DNA of 64,000 nt from Verrucomicrobiaceae bacterium (GCA_027486655.1 JAIXOR010000009.1:1-64000); one strand, 5' to 3'; counted from the stretch's first letter, positions 14,879 through 24,732 are shown. Translations and numbers: made by a program. The notes: generated by a model not told the origin, from the letters alone.

Positions 14879-17551
14879 ATGACTCTCGAACACGAACGCC
14901 TCGCCGAAGACAAAGCCCGCACGAAACGCTGGCGCCGGTGGGGACCCTTCCTCAGCGAACGCCAGTGGGGAACCGTTCGCGAAGACGATTCCGACCATGG
15001 CAACAGTTGGACGGCATTTCCGCACGACCACGCACGCCGGCGGGCCTACCGCTGGGGTGAGGACGGACTCCAGGGCTGGACCGACCGCCAGTGCCGCCTT
15101 TGCTTCGCCCCGGTGCTGTGGAACGGGCGGGACACCATCCTCAAGGAACGCCTCTTCGGACTCGGCGGCAACGAGGGCAACCACGGCGAGGACGTCAAGG
15201 AATGCTACTACTACCTCGACTCCTCCCCCACCCACTCCTACACCAAGGCCCTCTACAAATATCCGCAGCGGAAGTTTCCCTACACCGAGATCCGCGAGGA
15301 AAACCAGCGACTCGGGAGAAGCGGCCCGGAACTCGAACTCGCGGATATGGGCATGTTCGAACAGGGACGCTACTTCGATGTCGTCCAGGAAGTCGCCAAA
15401 CGCTCTCCGGACGACCTCCTGTGGCGCATCACCGTGACCAACCACGGCCCCGTCGCCGCGCCCATCCACATCCTGCCCTGCCTGTGGTTCCGCAACACCT
15501 GGGCCTGGCAAAACCCGCGCGAGGCCCCCCTGCGGAAACCCTCCCTCCGTCTCGATGGCAACGCCGTGCTCGCCAGCCACGAATCGCTCGGCGAGTTCCG
15601 CTTCATCGCCGACGCCTCGGGCCGCCGCGTCAAACCCGCATGGCTCTTCACCGAAAACGAGACCAATCACGAGAGCTTCGGCCACGGCCCCAATCCATCG
15701 CCCCACGTCAAGGACGCCTTCCACCGCCTGCTCATCCATGGCGAGGCGGATGCGGTCTCCCCCGAGGCGCGCGGCACCAAAGCCGCCGCGCACTTCCGTT
15801 TCAACATCCCGCCAGGAGCCACCGTCACGCTCCGCTGCCGCCTTCACGCCCTCGCCGAGTCCAACGATCTAACCGATTTCGAGGGCTTCGAGGAAACCTT
15901 CGCCGCCCGCGCCGCCGAGTGCGATGCCTTCTATCAGGAAGTCATCCCGAACGGCATCTCCGAAGATGAGCGACTCATCTGCCGCCAGGGATACGCCGGC
16001 CTGCTCTGGACCAAACAGTTCTTCCATTACGTCGTCGAAGACTGGCTCAGCGGCGGCGCCACCCAGCCCCCCTCCCAAGCCCGCCTCCAGGGACGCAACT
16101 CGGACTGGCCCCACTTCTTCGCCCGTGACATCCTCTCCATGCCGGACAAATGGGAATACCCGTGGTTCGCCGCCTGGGACACCGCCTTCCACATGATCCC
16201 CTTCGCGACGGTCGATCCGGACTTCGCGAAAAACCAACTGCTGCTCCTGCTCCGCGAGTGGTACATGCACCCGAACGGCCAGCTGCCCGCCTACGAGTGG
16301 AACTTCTCGGACGTCAATCCACCCGTCCACGCATGGGCCGTCTGGCGGGTCTACAAAATCTCCGATCCCAAGGGCAAACGCGACCTGCTGTTCCTCGAAC
16401 GCGCCTTTCAAAAACTCCTGCTCAACTTCACCTGGTGGGTCAACCGAAAGGACGTTGAAGGCCGTCACGTCTTCGGCGGCGGCTTCCTCGGGCTCGACAA
16501 CATCGGCGTCTTCGACCGCTCCCAGGCCCTGCCCGGCGGTGGCAGGCTGCATCAGGCCGACGGCACCGCATGGATGGCCTTCTTCTGCCTGACCATGCTC
16601 TCGATGTCCCTCGAGCTCGCCATGGAGAAACCCGCTTACGAGGACATCGCTTCGAAGTTCTTCGAACACTTCGTCAACATCTGCGACGCCATCAACTCGC
16701 TCGGCGGCACCGGACTCTGGGACGAGGAAGACGGATTCTACTACGACCAACTCATCATCAACCACGAGGCACCCATCCCGCTGCGCATCCGCTCCCTCGT
16801 CGGCCTCCTGCCACTCTGTGCCGTCACCGTGCTCAAACAGAAAACCATCGACGCCCTGCCAGGCTTCCGCAAGCGGATGGACTGGTTCCTCGTCAACCGC
16901 CCGGACCTCCTCAAATACATCACCACCCGCCGCGTCCCGGGTGAAAACAATCCGGGGCGCTGCCTGCTTGCCATCCCGTCGGAAAAACGCCTCCGCGACT
17001 GCCTCACCTACATGCTGGACTCCGCCGAGTTCCTCTCGGACTTTGGCGTCCGCTCGCTCAGCAAGGCCCATGGCAACACCCCATTCGTCTTCGAGCACCA
17101 CGGCCAGCGCCACGAAGTCTCCTACACCCCGGGGGAATCCACCTCCGACATGTTCGGCGGCAACTCAAACTGGCGCGGCCCCATCTGGTTCCCCACCAAC
17201 TATCTGATCATCGAGGCCCTCGAAAGATATCATTATTTCTATGGTGACTCATTGAAGCTTGAATACCCGACCGGCTCCGGAAAAACCGCCACCCTCCGCG
17301 AGATCGCCGCCGACCTCTGCGACCGCCTGCTCTCCCTCCTCCTCCCAGACTCCAACGGATACCGCCCCTGCTTCGGAGCCGCCACACGCTACACGGATTC
17401 TCCCGATTGGCAGAACCTCCTGCTCTTCCACGAATACTTCCACGCCGAGACCGGCGAAGGACTCGGCGCATCCCACCAGACCGGCTGGACCTCCCTGGCC
17501 ATCCGTCTCGTCCGCGAACGCCGCGAAAAACTCTCCGTGCCGCGTGCTTGA
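14879..17551 (+). CDS. GH63/MGH1-like glucosidase
   Basis: 890 residues from the ATG at 14879; the longer frame from 14789 adds non-homologous-looking residues. Starts MTLEHERLAEDKARTKRW, followed by GPFLSERQWGTVREDDS and WGEDGLQGWTD, and has LLREWYMHPNGQLPAYEWN and GGFLGLDNIGVFDRS in the catalytic barrel. This is the pattern of MGH1-like/GH63 mannosyl-oligosaccharide-glucosidase relatives, an (alpha/alpha)6-barrel family acting on alpha-glucosides. No signal peptide is visible, so it is probably cytoplasmic. Bacterial members of this subgroup mostly lack a defined substrate; glycogen-, trehalose- or glycerate-type glucosides are possible. It is a stand-alone gene whose start has no Shine-Dalgarno. 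Confidence 0.8.
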   Translation: MTLEHERLAEDKARTKRWRRWGPFLSERQWGTVREDDSDHGNSWTAFPHDHARRRAYRWGEDGLQGWTDRQCRLCFAPVLWNGRDTILKERLFGLGGNEGNHGEDVKECYYYLDSSPTHSYTKALYKYPQRKFPYTEIREENQRLGRSGPELELADMGMFEQGRYFDVVQEVAKRSPDDLLWRITVTNHGPVAAPIHILPCLWFRNTWAWQNPREAPLRKPSLRLDGNAVLASHESLGEFRFIADASGRRVKPAWLFTENETNHESFGHGPNPSPHVKDAFHRLLIHGEADAVSPEARGTKAAAHFRFNIPPGATVTLRCRLHALAESNDLTDFEGFEETFAARAAECDAFYQEVIPNGISEDERLICRQGYAGLLWTKQFFHYVVEDWLSGGATQPPSQARLQGRNSDWPHFFARDILSMPDKWEYPWFAAWDTAFHMIPFATVDPDFAKNQLLLLLREWYMHPNGQLPAYEWNFSDVNPPVHAWAVWRVYKISDPKGKRDLLFLERAFQKLLLNFTWWVNRKDVEGRHVFGGGFLGLDNIGVFDRSQALPGGGRLHQADGTAWMAFFCLTMLSMSLELAMEKPAYEDIASKFFEHFVNICDAINSLGGTGLWDEEDGFYYDQLIINHEAPIPLRIRSLVGLLPLCAVTVLKQKTIDALPGFRKRMDWFLVNRPDLLKYITTRRVPGENNPGRCLLAIPSEKRLRDCLTYMLDSAEFLSDFGVRSLSKAHGNTPFVFEHHGQRHEVSYTPGESTSDMFGGNSNWRGPIWFPTNYLIIEALERYHYFYGDSLKLEYPTGSGKTATLREIAADLCDRLLSLLLPDSNGYRPCFGAATRYTDSPDWQNLLLFHEYFHAETGEGLGASHQTGWTSLAIRLVRERREKLSVPRA

Positions 17552-17633
17552 AATCACGGGAATCCAACTTCCCGGGCACTCCGATCTTTTTCCTTGCGGC
17601 AACTTGGCCCCTGTCGAAAGTCTCCCGCACCCC

Positions 17634-17975
17634 ATGAGGAACCTTTTCATCTGGCTGCTCGCTCTCGGCATCATCGCCGGGTTGCATGCGCGCGTCCTGG
17701 CGGAGGATCCTTGCGAGGTCATGGCGCAGTGCCACGAGCACTCGCACGACGCACCCTGTCACGGCGATCCCTGCGATTCCGATCATGACGGGAAATGCCC
17801 GGCCGAGCACCATCACCACCAGGGATGCGTCTGCCCGGTGATGCCGCTGATTCCCAATACGGATTCGCAGATGCGGCTGGGCTGCGCCTCATCCACGCTC
17901 TCACGCCGGATCGAGCAGCGCCGGAGAATACCCGAGGGGCCTGTCCTGGGCATGGACAAGCCGCCCCTCGTTTGA
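17634..17975 (+). CDS. His/Cys-rich exported protein of metal efflux operon
   Basis: 113 residues. A signal peptide (MRNLFIWLLALGIIAGLHARVLA) is followed by a mature region dense in His, Cys and Asp (CHEHSHDAPCHGDPC, then AEHHHHQGCVC), an obvious metal-binding composition. The tail is Arg-rich and ends MDKPPLV. It is the first gene of the efflux cluster, 121 bases before the channel gene. The role is probably periplasmic metal capture or sensing; this is inference from composition and context, and no family is recognised. Confidence 0.6.
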   Translation: MRNLFIWLLALGIIAGLHARVLAEDPCEVMAQCHEHSHDAPCHGDPCDSDHDGKCPAEHHHHQGCVCPVMPLIPNTDSQMRLGCASSTLSRRIEQRRRIPEGPVLGMDKPPLV

Positions 17976-18096
17976 CCGGAGGAAAAGCAGGCAGGCGCCA
18001 TCTCTAACAGATGCCGCCCCCGTCCGCGTGTTCGACGAACCGCGATCCCCATGCCGCATGGCACCGTGCCGCGGCCCCATTTTCACCTGAACTCCC

Positions 18097-19326
18097 ATGC
18101 CCATTTCCAAACCGGGCGCGCTTCTGGCCATCGGCCTCGCGCTCTCACCCATCGCATCCGCCCAATCCACAGTCATCGTCACCCTTCCCGGCATTGCCGA
18201 CCGGGTGCGATCCCAGAATCCCGAACTCGCAGCCGCCCGAATCCGCATCCACGAGGCACTGGGCCGTGCGAACCAGTCAGGTCGACTGCCGAATCCGGAA
18301 ATCGACACCTCGTTCGAACACAACTCCTCGTTCCGTGAAGGCCGCCTCGAAGTGGGTTTCTCCCAGCGTTTCCCCGCCACCGGCCGTCTTCGCGCGGAAA
18401 AGGACCTCAGCGCCACCGCCATCCTCGCCGCCGAGGCGGAGGTGCGGGAGGTGGAACGCAGCCTGATCACAGCCGCACGCCAGGGGGTCGTGAACCTTCT
18501 CGCCGTCAGGCAACGCCGCGATCTGCTCCAGGAGCAGAAGGAACTCGCCCAGGACTTCGCCCAACTCCTCAAGGAATCCGCCGCCAAGGGCGAGGGCTCT
18601 GCGATCGACGCAGGTCAGGCGAAACTGGAAGCCGCCGGGCTGGCGCTCGAAGTCCGCAGCATGGAATCCGAGGAAACCCGCCTCGCCGCCGAACTCAAGC
18701 CCCTGCTTGGAATGAAACCGGGCGAGCCGCTCGTCGTTTCCGGCACCCTGCCACCTCCGGGGCCACCCTCCACCCGCTCCGATCCTTCCCATCGGCCGGA
18801 CTATCAGATCGCACTCCTTGAAGAACAGGCGGCCCGGCAGGACGTCGCCCTGGAGCGGCTCAAGCGCCGTGAGGACATTGAGGGCGGATTCTTCGCCGCC
18901 GCGGAACGCACGGAAGACGCCCCGCGCGGCTACGAAACCGAAGGGGTGATCGGCCTGCGTTTCAAGTTCCCCCTGCCGCTCTGGAACAAGAACGAAGGCG
19001 CGATCCAGGAAGCCGAGGCTCGCACGCTGCGCAAGCGCAAGGAAAGCGAAGCTCTGGACTCGCAGATCCGCCTCGAAGCCGATGCCGCCCGCACCGCAAT
19101 GGCCCAGTGGGCGGACATGATCCGCGAAATCGATGAAACCCTGCTGCCACTCGCAGCCGGGCAGGCAGGCCTCGCCGAGACCACCTTTCGGAACGGACAA
19201 GGCGAGTTCCAGGCCGTGCTCCGCGCCCGCGAAAAACACCTCGGGCTTTCCGCATCCCGCATCGACGCCCTCCGCGAGTTCCACCTCGCGCGCATCCGCC
19301 ACGAGGCGGCCCTCGGCACCCCTTGA
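18097..19326 (+). CDS. TolC-family outer-membrane efflux channel (CusC/CzcC-like)
   Basis: 409 residues. A signal peptide (ALLAIGLALSPIASA) precedes the outer-membrane efflux protein repeat: an N-terminal helix with NPELAAARIRI, LPNPEIDTSFEHN, and long Glu/Ala/Leu/Gln-rich coiled-coil helices, twice over. It would form the trimeric duct that couples to the adaptor and RND pump encoded next. It starts 19 bases upstream of the adaptor gene in the same operon. CzcC-type channels of metal-efflux systems have this length. Metal specificity cannot be read from this subunit. Confidence 0.85.
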   Translation: MPISKPGALLAIGLALSPIASAQSTVIVTLPGIADRVRSQNPELAAARIRIHEALGRANQSGRLPNPEIDTSFEHNSSFREGRLEVGFSQRFPATGRLRAEKDLSATAILAAEAEVREVERSLITAARQGVVNLLAVRQRRDLLQEQKELAQDFAQLLKESAAKGEGSAIDAGQAKLEAAGLALEVRSMESEETRLAAELKPLLGMKPGEPLVVSGTLPPPGPPSTRSDPSHRPDYQIALLEEQAARQDVALERLKRREDIEGGFFAAAERTEDAPRGYETEGVIGLRFKFPLPLWNKNEGAIQEAEARTLRKRKESEALDSQIRLEADAARTAMAQWADMIREIDETLLPLAAGQAGLAETTFRNGQGEFQAVLRAREKHLGLSASRIDALREFHLARIRHEAALGTP

Positions 19327-19345
19327 ACCTCATTCCCACCGCTTC

Positions 19346-20542
19346 ATGAAACTCCTTTCATCGTTCGTTCTTTCCTCCGTCCTGTCCCTGGTCTCCGCCT
19401 CGGCCGCGGCTCCGGGTGGCACCGTCATCCTCACTGAACAAGGCGTCGCCAACCTCGGCCTCCAAACCGTGACCGTCGAGGAAGCCGACTTCGAAACCAC
19501 CACCTTCGCCCTAGGTCGCACCGAGGCCATCCCGGAAAAACGCTCGGTCCTCAGCAGCCGGATTCCGGGACGCGTCATTGAAACCAAACTCACCATCGGT
19601 TCCTTCGTCACCAAGGGCGAGAAGCTCGTTTTGTTAGAGAGCCGTCAGCCCGGAGACCCGCCACCGGCCATCTGGCTCACCGCGCCGGCCGATGGCACGG
19701 TCATCTCGGTGAATACCAAACTCGGCGCGCCGGTCGAGCCCTCAGACAGCCTTGCCGGGTTCGCCGACCTGAAGACGATCTATCTGCTCGCCACGCTGCC
19801 CCAGGCCACCGCCGGGAAGATCCAACAAGGCAGTCGAGCAAGAATCCGTTTCCCGATCCGCCCGGACAAGGAATACACCGGCACGTTGCTCAAGTTCGCC
19901 GCTTGCCCCTGTCCGGACCCCGCCTGCGCGCTCGGTCAGGACACATCCATCCGCTCGGAAAAAAGCGAGGGCGCGGACCTCAACACCGCCGGTGTCATCT
20001 TCACCCTCGATAACCCCGACAACCAACTCCGGCCAGGCATGAACGCCGAGTGCTCGATCGTCATGGAGAAACGTGAAGGCGTCCTCAGCGTCCCGCGCGA
20101 GGCACTCCAGGGCGGGCCCGCCAACCGCCACGTCTACGTGAAACACATGACCGTCCCGAATGCCTTCGACCGCGTGAGCGTGCGCACCGGCCTCTCCGGC
20201 AACGGACGCGTGGAAATCGTCGAAGGCCTCATGCCCGGCGACGAGGTCGTCACCCGCGGCTCCTACTCGCTCGGCTTCACCGGCGGTGGCGGCGGTCCCT
20301 CGCTCAAGGAAGCGCTCGATGCGGCCCACGGCCACGAACACAACGAGGACGGATCGGAAAAAACCCCCGATCAAAAAGCAGCCGCCCGCCAACCGGACCA
20401 CTCCGATCACGATCACGGCCCCCACGGCCCCGGCATGCGCGAGACGTTCTTCATGGCCGCCACCGGCATCCTTTTCCTCCTGCTGCTGCTCACCTCGCTT
20501 CGCAAGCGCGAACAAGCGGCGGAAACCCACGAACCTTACTGA
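19346..20542 (+). CDS. RND efflux periplasmic adaptor, His-rich and C-terminally anchored
   Basis: 398 residues from the ATG at 19346 in the context GCTTCATGAAA; the longer frame from 19133 overlaps the channel gene. A signal peptide is followed by adaptor (membrane-fusion protein) lipoyl and beta-barrel domains (GRVIETKLTIGSFVTKGEKL, then APADGTVISVNTKLG). Oddities: a Cys cluster ACPCPDPACALG near residues 185-196; a His/Asp-rich segment near 328-360 (AAHGHEHNEDG, DHSDHDHGPHGPG); and a predicted transmembrane helix near 365-385, which is unusual because adaptors normally anchor at the N-terminus. A CusB/CzcB-type role is inferred. The cysteines and histidines suggest metal handling. Confidence 0.8.
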   Translation: MKLLSSFVLSSVLSLVSASAAAPGGTVILTEQGVANLGLQTVTVEEADFETTTFALGRTEAIPEKRSVLSSRIPGRVIETKLTIGSFVTKGEKLVLLESRQPGDPPPAIWLTAPADGTVISVNTKLGAPVEPSDSLAGFADLKTIYLLATLPQATAGKIQQGSRARIRFPIRPDKEYTGTLLKFAACPCPDPACALGQDTSIRSEKSEGADLNTAGVIFTLDNPDNQLRPGMNAECSIVMEKREGVLSVPREALQGGPANRHVYVKHMTVPNAFDRVSVRTGLSGNGRVEIVEGLMPGDEVVTRGSYSLGFTGGGGGPSLKEALDAAHGHEHNEDGSEKTPDQKAAARQPDHSDHDHGPHGPGMRETFFMAATGILFLLLLLTSLRKREQAAETHEPY

Positions 20543-20545
20543 TCC

Positions 20546-23500
20546 ATGTTGAACCAGATGATCCGCTGGTCGCTCCGGAATCGGGCGATCATCCTCTGCC
20601 TCTCGCTGTTGATCCTGGCCTTGGGATTCAAAACCGGCCGGGAGCTTCCCGTCGAAGTCCTGCCGGACCTCACCAAACCCACCGTCACCATTCTAACAGA
20701 ATCACCGGGACTCTCGCCCGAGGAGGTCGAGGCACTCGTCACGCAGCCGATCGAAAACTCGCTGATGGGCGTGGCCGGCCTCACCCGGATGCGCTCCACC
20801 TCCGACATCGCGCTCTCGCTGGTCTTCGCCGAGTTCGAGTGGGGCACGGACATCTACAAGGCACGCCAGTTTGTCCAGGAACGCCTGCAAGTCGCCCGCG
20901 AGCAGCTCCCGGATGAAACCCAGCCCTACCTCACACCCGTCGCCTCCCTGATGGGCGAGATCCTGCTCATCGGCGTCAAAAGCACCGATGGCAAAACCGC
21001 GCCGATGGACCTGCGCAGTGTGGCGGATTGGACGCTGCGCACCCGCCTCCAGGCCGTCCCCGGAGTCGCCGAGGTGCTGAACATGGGCGGCGGCGTCAAA
21101 CAGGCGCAGATCCAGCCGGACCCCTGGCGCATGCAAGCCAACGGCGTCACCATCGAGGAACTCGAACAAGCCACACGCAACGCCGCCTCCAACACCACCG
21201 GCGGCTTTATCGACAGCGGACCGCAGGAAATCATGGTGCGCAACCTCGCCATGACCGTCGAGCTGGAGGACCTCTCCCGCACCATCATCAAGATGTCCAA
21301 CGGACGGCCCGTCGCCATCTCGGATGTGGCCACCGTCGCCTGGGGCACCGAGCCCAAACGCGGGGACGCCGCCGTCGATGGCAGCCCGGGCGTGATCCTC
21401 AGCGTGATCAAGGCCCCCGGATTCGATACCATCGCCCTCACCGAGAAAATCGAAGCCGCCATCGAGGCCCTCAGACCCACCCTGCCCGAGGGCGTGGAAG
21501 CCACCGTGCTCTTCCGACAGCGCGACTTCATCGACAGCGCCATCGGCAACCTGAAGAAAGCCATCGTCGAAGGCGCGGTCATGGTCACCCTGGTGCTGCT
21601 GCTTTTCCTGATGAGCTTCCGCACCAGCTTCATCACCCTGATGGCCATGCCCCTCAGTTTCGCAGTCACCCTGCTGACCTTCAAATGGCTCGACCTCAGC
21701 GTGAACAGCATGACCCTCGGCGGCCTCGCCGTGGCCATCGGCATGGTGGTCGATGACGCCATCGTCGATGTCGAAAACGTCTTCCGCCGTCTGCGCGAAA
21801 ACGCACGACTCAAGGAACCGCTGCCGAAGCTCGAACTCATCGCACTCGCGTCCGGCGAGGTCCGCAACTCGATCCTCTACGCCACCCTGCTCATCGTGCT
21901 GGTCTTCATTCCGCTGCTCGGGCTCTCCGGCGTCGAAGGCAAGCTCTTCGCCCCCATCGCCGTCGCCACGATCGTCAGCATGATCGCTTCCTTCGTGGTT
22001 TCCCTGACAGCCATCCCGGTGCTCTGCTCGCTGCTGCTGAAGGTCAATCCCGCCAAGCCGGATGAAGTCCACCACGACGGCCGGCTGGTGCGCGCCCTCA
22101 AGTGGCTGCTCAGGAAATCCATCCTCGGATGGAGCCTTCGGCAGCCGGTTCTGGTCATCGCCACCGTGTCCCTTCTGCTCGCCATGGCCCTCACCCTCTA
22201 TCCGCAGATGAGCCGCGATTTCCTTCCCGCCTTCCACGAGGAAACCGCCATCGTCACCACCGGCGCCGCTCCCGGAACGTCGCTCGCGGAAATGGAAACG
22301 ATCGCCACCTCCGTCGAGAACCAGATCCGGCAGGTGCCCGAGGTGCTCCACATCGGCCGCCGCATCGGCCGCGCCGAACGCAGCGACCACGTCGTGCCCG
22401 TCAACAATGTCGAGTTCGACATCGACTTCCGCAAGGATGCCAAGGGACGCCCGCTCAAAGTGGTGCTCGACGACATCCGCGACCGCATCAAGACGGTGCC
22501 CGGCACCTTCAGCATCATCTCCGGCCCGCTGTCCCACCGCATCAGCCATCTGCTCAGCGGCGTGACCTCGCCGGTGGCGGTAAAGATCTTCGGCCCCGAT
22601 CTCGCCACCCTCGCCCACCTCGGCGAACAGGTGCAGAAGGTTTCCAGGACCATCCCCGGCCTTGAGGATGCCAAGCTCGACATGCAGGCACAGATCCCCC
22701 AACTCCGCATCGAGCTCGACCGTGAACGCGCCCTCGCCCACGGCGTTTCCCCGGGCGAGCTGAATGCCGAACTCTCGACGCTGTTAGGCGGCTCGGTGGT
22801 CGGCCGCCTCCGCGAGAACCAGCGTGTCATCGACCTCGCCATCCGCCTGCCGGAAAACTGGCGCGGCGATGCGGAGACCATCCGCAACCTGCCGGTGCAC
22901 ACCGTCACCGGTGCCTACATCCCGCTCAAGCTCGTGGCCGACGTGCTCGAAGCCTCGGGCCCGGGCTCGGTCTATCGGGAAAACACCCAGCGCCGCTATG
23001 TCGTCTCCATCAAACCCAGCACCCGCGATGCCGGGGCTCTGGTCAGGAAGCTTGAGGAGAAAGTCCGCACCGGGGTGACTCTGCCGGAAGGCTACTTCAT
23101 CAGCTACGAGGGGGACTTCCGGGCGGAGCAGGCCGCGGCGAAACGCATTGCCCTGCTCTTCGGCGCCGTGCTGCTGGTGATTGTAGTACTACTTTGGTCG
23201 TACTTCCGCAGCCTCATCCTCGCCTTCCAGGTGCTGCTCAACCTGCCGCTCGCGCTGATGGGCAGCCTCGCGCTCACCTGGTGGCTGGTCGGAAATATCA
23301 GCATCGCCACGCTGGTCGGCTTCATCGCCGTGGGTGGCGTGGCGGCGCGCAACGGCATCATGATGATTTCCCACTACCTGCACCTCATGAAACACGAGGG
23401 CGAGGGTTTCACCCAGGCCATGATCGAGCGCGGCACACTGGAACGCTTCGTGCCCGTCACCATGACCGCGCTCTCCGCCGGGATCGCGCTGATTCCCTTC

Positions 23501-23677
23501 GTCATCGCCATGGGCGAGCCCGGCAAGGAAATCCTCAGCCCGGTCGCCATCTGCATCGTCGGCGGGCTGGTCAGCTCGACCCTGCTCGACTTCGCGGTCA
23601 CCCCGGCGGTCTTCCGCCTGTTCGGGAAACGTGCGGCGATGAAGGCGCTGGCCCTCAACGCCCCGGCCACCCATTGA
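20546..23677 (+). CDS. Heavy-metal-type RND efflux permease (CusA/CzcA-like)
   Basis: 1043 residues, the standard RND length. The N-terminal helix is followed by LPVEVLPDLTKPTVTILTE and the porter-domain repeat ESPGLSPEEVEALVTQPIENSLMG split over two halves. The central transmembrane motif GMVVDDAIVDVENVFRRL lies near residues 397-414, where metal RND pumps hold their proton-relay acidic residues; here it reads Asp-Asp...Asp-Glu. The heavy-metal-specific short first loop fits the HME-RND subfamily rather than drug pumps. Starts 3 bases after the adaptor stop. Two YCTAACAR words lie inside (20692 and 22782). The metal exported (Cu/Ag, Zn/Co/Ni) is not settled by sequence. Confidence 0.88.
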   Translation: MLNQMIRWSLRNRAIILCLSLLILALGFKTGRELPVEVLPDLTKPTVTILTESPGLSPEEVEALVTQPIENSLMGVAGLTRMRSTSDIALSLVFAEFEWGTDIYKARQFVQERLQVAREQLPDETQPYLTPVASLMGEILLIGVKSTDGKTAPMDLRSVADWTLRTRLQAVPGVAEVLNMGGGVKQAQIQPDPWRMQANGVTIEELEQATRNAASNTTGGFIDSGPQEIMVRNLAMTVELEDLSRTIIKMSNGRPVAISDVATVAWGTEPKRGDAAVDGSPGVILSVIKAPGFDTIALTEKIEAAIEALRPTLPEGVEATVLFRQRDFIDSAIGNLKKAIVEGAVMVTLVLLLFLMSFRTSFITLMAMPLSFAVTLLTFKWLDLSVNSMTLGGLAVAIGMVVDDAIVDVENVFRRLRENARLKEPLPKLELIALASGEVRNSILYATLLIVLVFIPLLGLSGVEGKLFAPIAVATIVSMIASFVVSLTAIPVLCSLLLKVNPAKPDEVHHDGRLVRALKWLLRKSILGWSLRQPVLVIATVSLLLAMALTLYPQMSRDFLPAFHEETAIVTTGAAPGTSLAEMETIATSVENQIRQVPEVLHIGRRIGRAERSDHVVPVNNVEFDIDFRKDAKGRPLKVVLDDIRDRIKTVPGTFSIISGPLSHRISHLLSGVTSPVAVKIFGPDLATLAHLGEQVQKVSRTIPGLEDAKLDMQAQIPQLRIELDRERALAHGVSPGELNAELSTLLGGSVVGRLRENQRVIDLAIRLPENWRGDAETIRNLPVHTVTGAYIPLKLVADVLEASGPGSVYRENTQRRYVVSIKPSTRDAGALVRKLEEKVRTGVTLPEGYFISYEGDFRAEQAAAKRIALLFGAVLLVIVVLLWSYFRSLILAFQVLLNLPLALMGSLALTWWLVGNISIATLVGFIAVGGVAARNGIMMISHYLHLMKHEGEGFTQAMIERGTLERFVPVTMTALSAGIALIPFVIAMGEPGKEILSPVAICIVGGLVSSTLLDFAVTPAVFRLFGKRAAMKALALNAPATH

Positions 23678-23702
23678 GATTCACCCAAACCTGATACCAA
23701 CC

Positions 23703-24146
23703 ATGAAAACCACACTGAAACTGACCACCGCCCTTCTCTTCGCCCTGTCCGCCATGCCGATGGCCACTGCTGCGGACGATCCCAAGGAAGAAGGCCACCA
23801 CCACGAGGAAAACGTCACCAAGGGACCCAACGGCGGACACGTCATCGAATCCAAGGCCGGCTTCTCGTTCGAAGTCACCGTGGACAAGACGCGCAAGGCC
23901 CGCATCGTTTTCATCGACAAGGAGAACAAGGTCGTCGCGCTCGGGGCCCAGACCATCACCGGCATCGCCGGGGAACGCTCCGCGCCCACCAAGCTCGCCT
24001 TCGCCAAGGGCGCGGACAAGGACGCGAACGTGCTCATTGCGGACAAAGCCCTGCCCGCCGGAGACCACGTGCCGATGATCCTCACGATCAAGCCTGCGGC
24101 GGACGCCAAAGCCGTCACCGAGCGCTTCGAGCTGCATCTGCATTGA
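23703..24146 (+). CDS. Periplasmic His-containing protein of metal efflux operon
   Basis: 147 residues: signal peptide (MKTTLKLTTALLFALSA), then KEEGHHHEENVTKGPNGG, a short His/Glu-rich start, and a beta-rich core ending HLH. It lies 25 bases after the RND pump gene. Similar small beta-sandwich proteins accompany metal-efflux RND operons and may pass metal to the adaptor, in the manner of CusF; there is no clear homology to CusF. Function is inferred from context. Confidence 0.6.
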   Translation: MKTTLKLTTALLFALSAMPMATAADDPKEEGHHHEENVTKGPNGGHVIESKAGFSFEVTVDKTRKARIVFIDKENKVVALGAQTITGIAGERSAPTKLAFAKGADKDANVLIADKALPAGDHVPMILTIKPAADAKAVTERFELHLH

Positions 24147-24213
24147 GGCCTCCTGCGTGCTTGAACCCGGGGATCTTCCTGCCCATCGTGGGGCGTTCGG
24201 AAAGCCTGCCTTC

Positions 24214-24732
24214 ATGAAAACCCTGCTTGTTCTCGCCGCCTTGTTTCTTCCCGGTTCCCTCGCCAAGGGAGCCGGTCCTGAGAACCTCTCCCTGCGCCTT
24301 CACGTCAACGTGGTCGGCAAGGCGGACTACAAGGGCGGCGATACCAAGACCCAGACCCGCAGCCTTGAGATCGCGCTCGAGAACACCGGAAAAACCGCTT
24401 CGAAGGAACTCGTCATCCAGTGGAAACTCTACGGCCACAAGATGGCAACCCGCGATCTGGTGGACATCAAGTCCGGGAACATCAAGCGAAGCCTGCCTGC
24501 GGAGTCGAAGATCCAGGTCAGCACCGAGACCGTGAAGATCACCGGAACGGGTGAGCACTCCGTTTCCAAGCGCAAGGGACACGGACGGAACGCACGGACG
24601 ACGAGCCGCAAGGTCCCGGCCTCCGGCCATGAGTATTATGGATACTCGGTGAGGGTCTATGACCAGGGCAAGCTCGTCGCCAGCGAGTTCAGCCAACCCA
24701 GCCTGGAGAAACTCGACGGGCCACCGAAATAG
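24214..24732 (+). CDS. Exported protein of unknown function
   Basis: 172 residues from the ATG at 24214 (context CCTTCATGAAA). A signal peptide (MKTLLVLAALFLPGSLAKGA) precedes a beta-rich mature protein with Lys-rich, RNARTTSRK-like segments. It follows the metal-binding protein by 67 bases on the same strand and could be the last gene of the efflux operon or a separate unit. No family is recognised. Confidence 0.55.
   Translation: MKTLLVLAALFLPGSLAKGAGPENLSLRLHVNVVGKADYKGGDTKTQTRSLEIALENTGKTASKELVIQWKLYGHKMATRDLVDIKSGNIKRSLPAESKIQVSTETVKITGTGEHSVSKRKGHGRNARTTSRKVPASGHEYYGYSVRVYDQGKLVASEFSQPSLEKLDGPPK

Noticed and set aside
14620..15060. 146-residue plus-strand frame before the glucosidase gene
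   Set aside because: Overlaps the N-terminus of the GH63-like gene in another frame and has no motif.
17557..17590. Terminator after the glucosidase gene
   Set aside because: A 6-bp stem (CGGGAA/TTCCCG) with a T5 run 10 bases later is too weak to call.
20702..22741. 679-residue minus-strand frame opposite the RND pump
   Set aside because: Shadow of a high-G+C gene: composition is His/Asp/Glu/Gly-rich with no domain, and the plus strand has a full RND pump.
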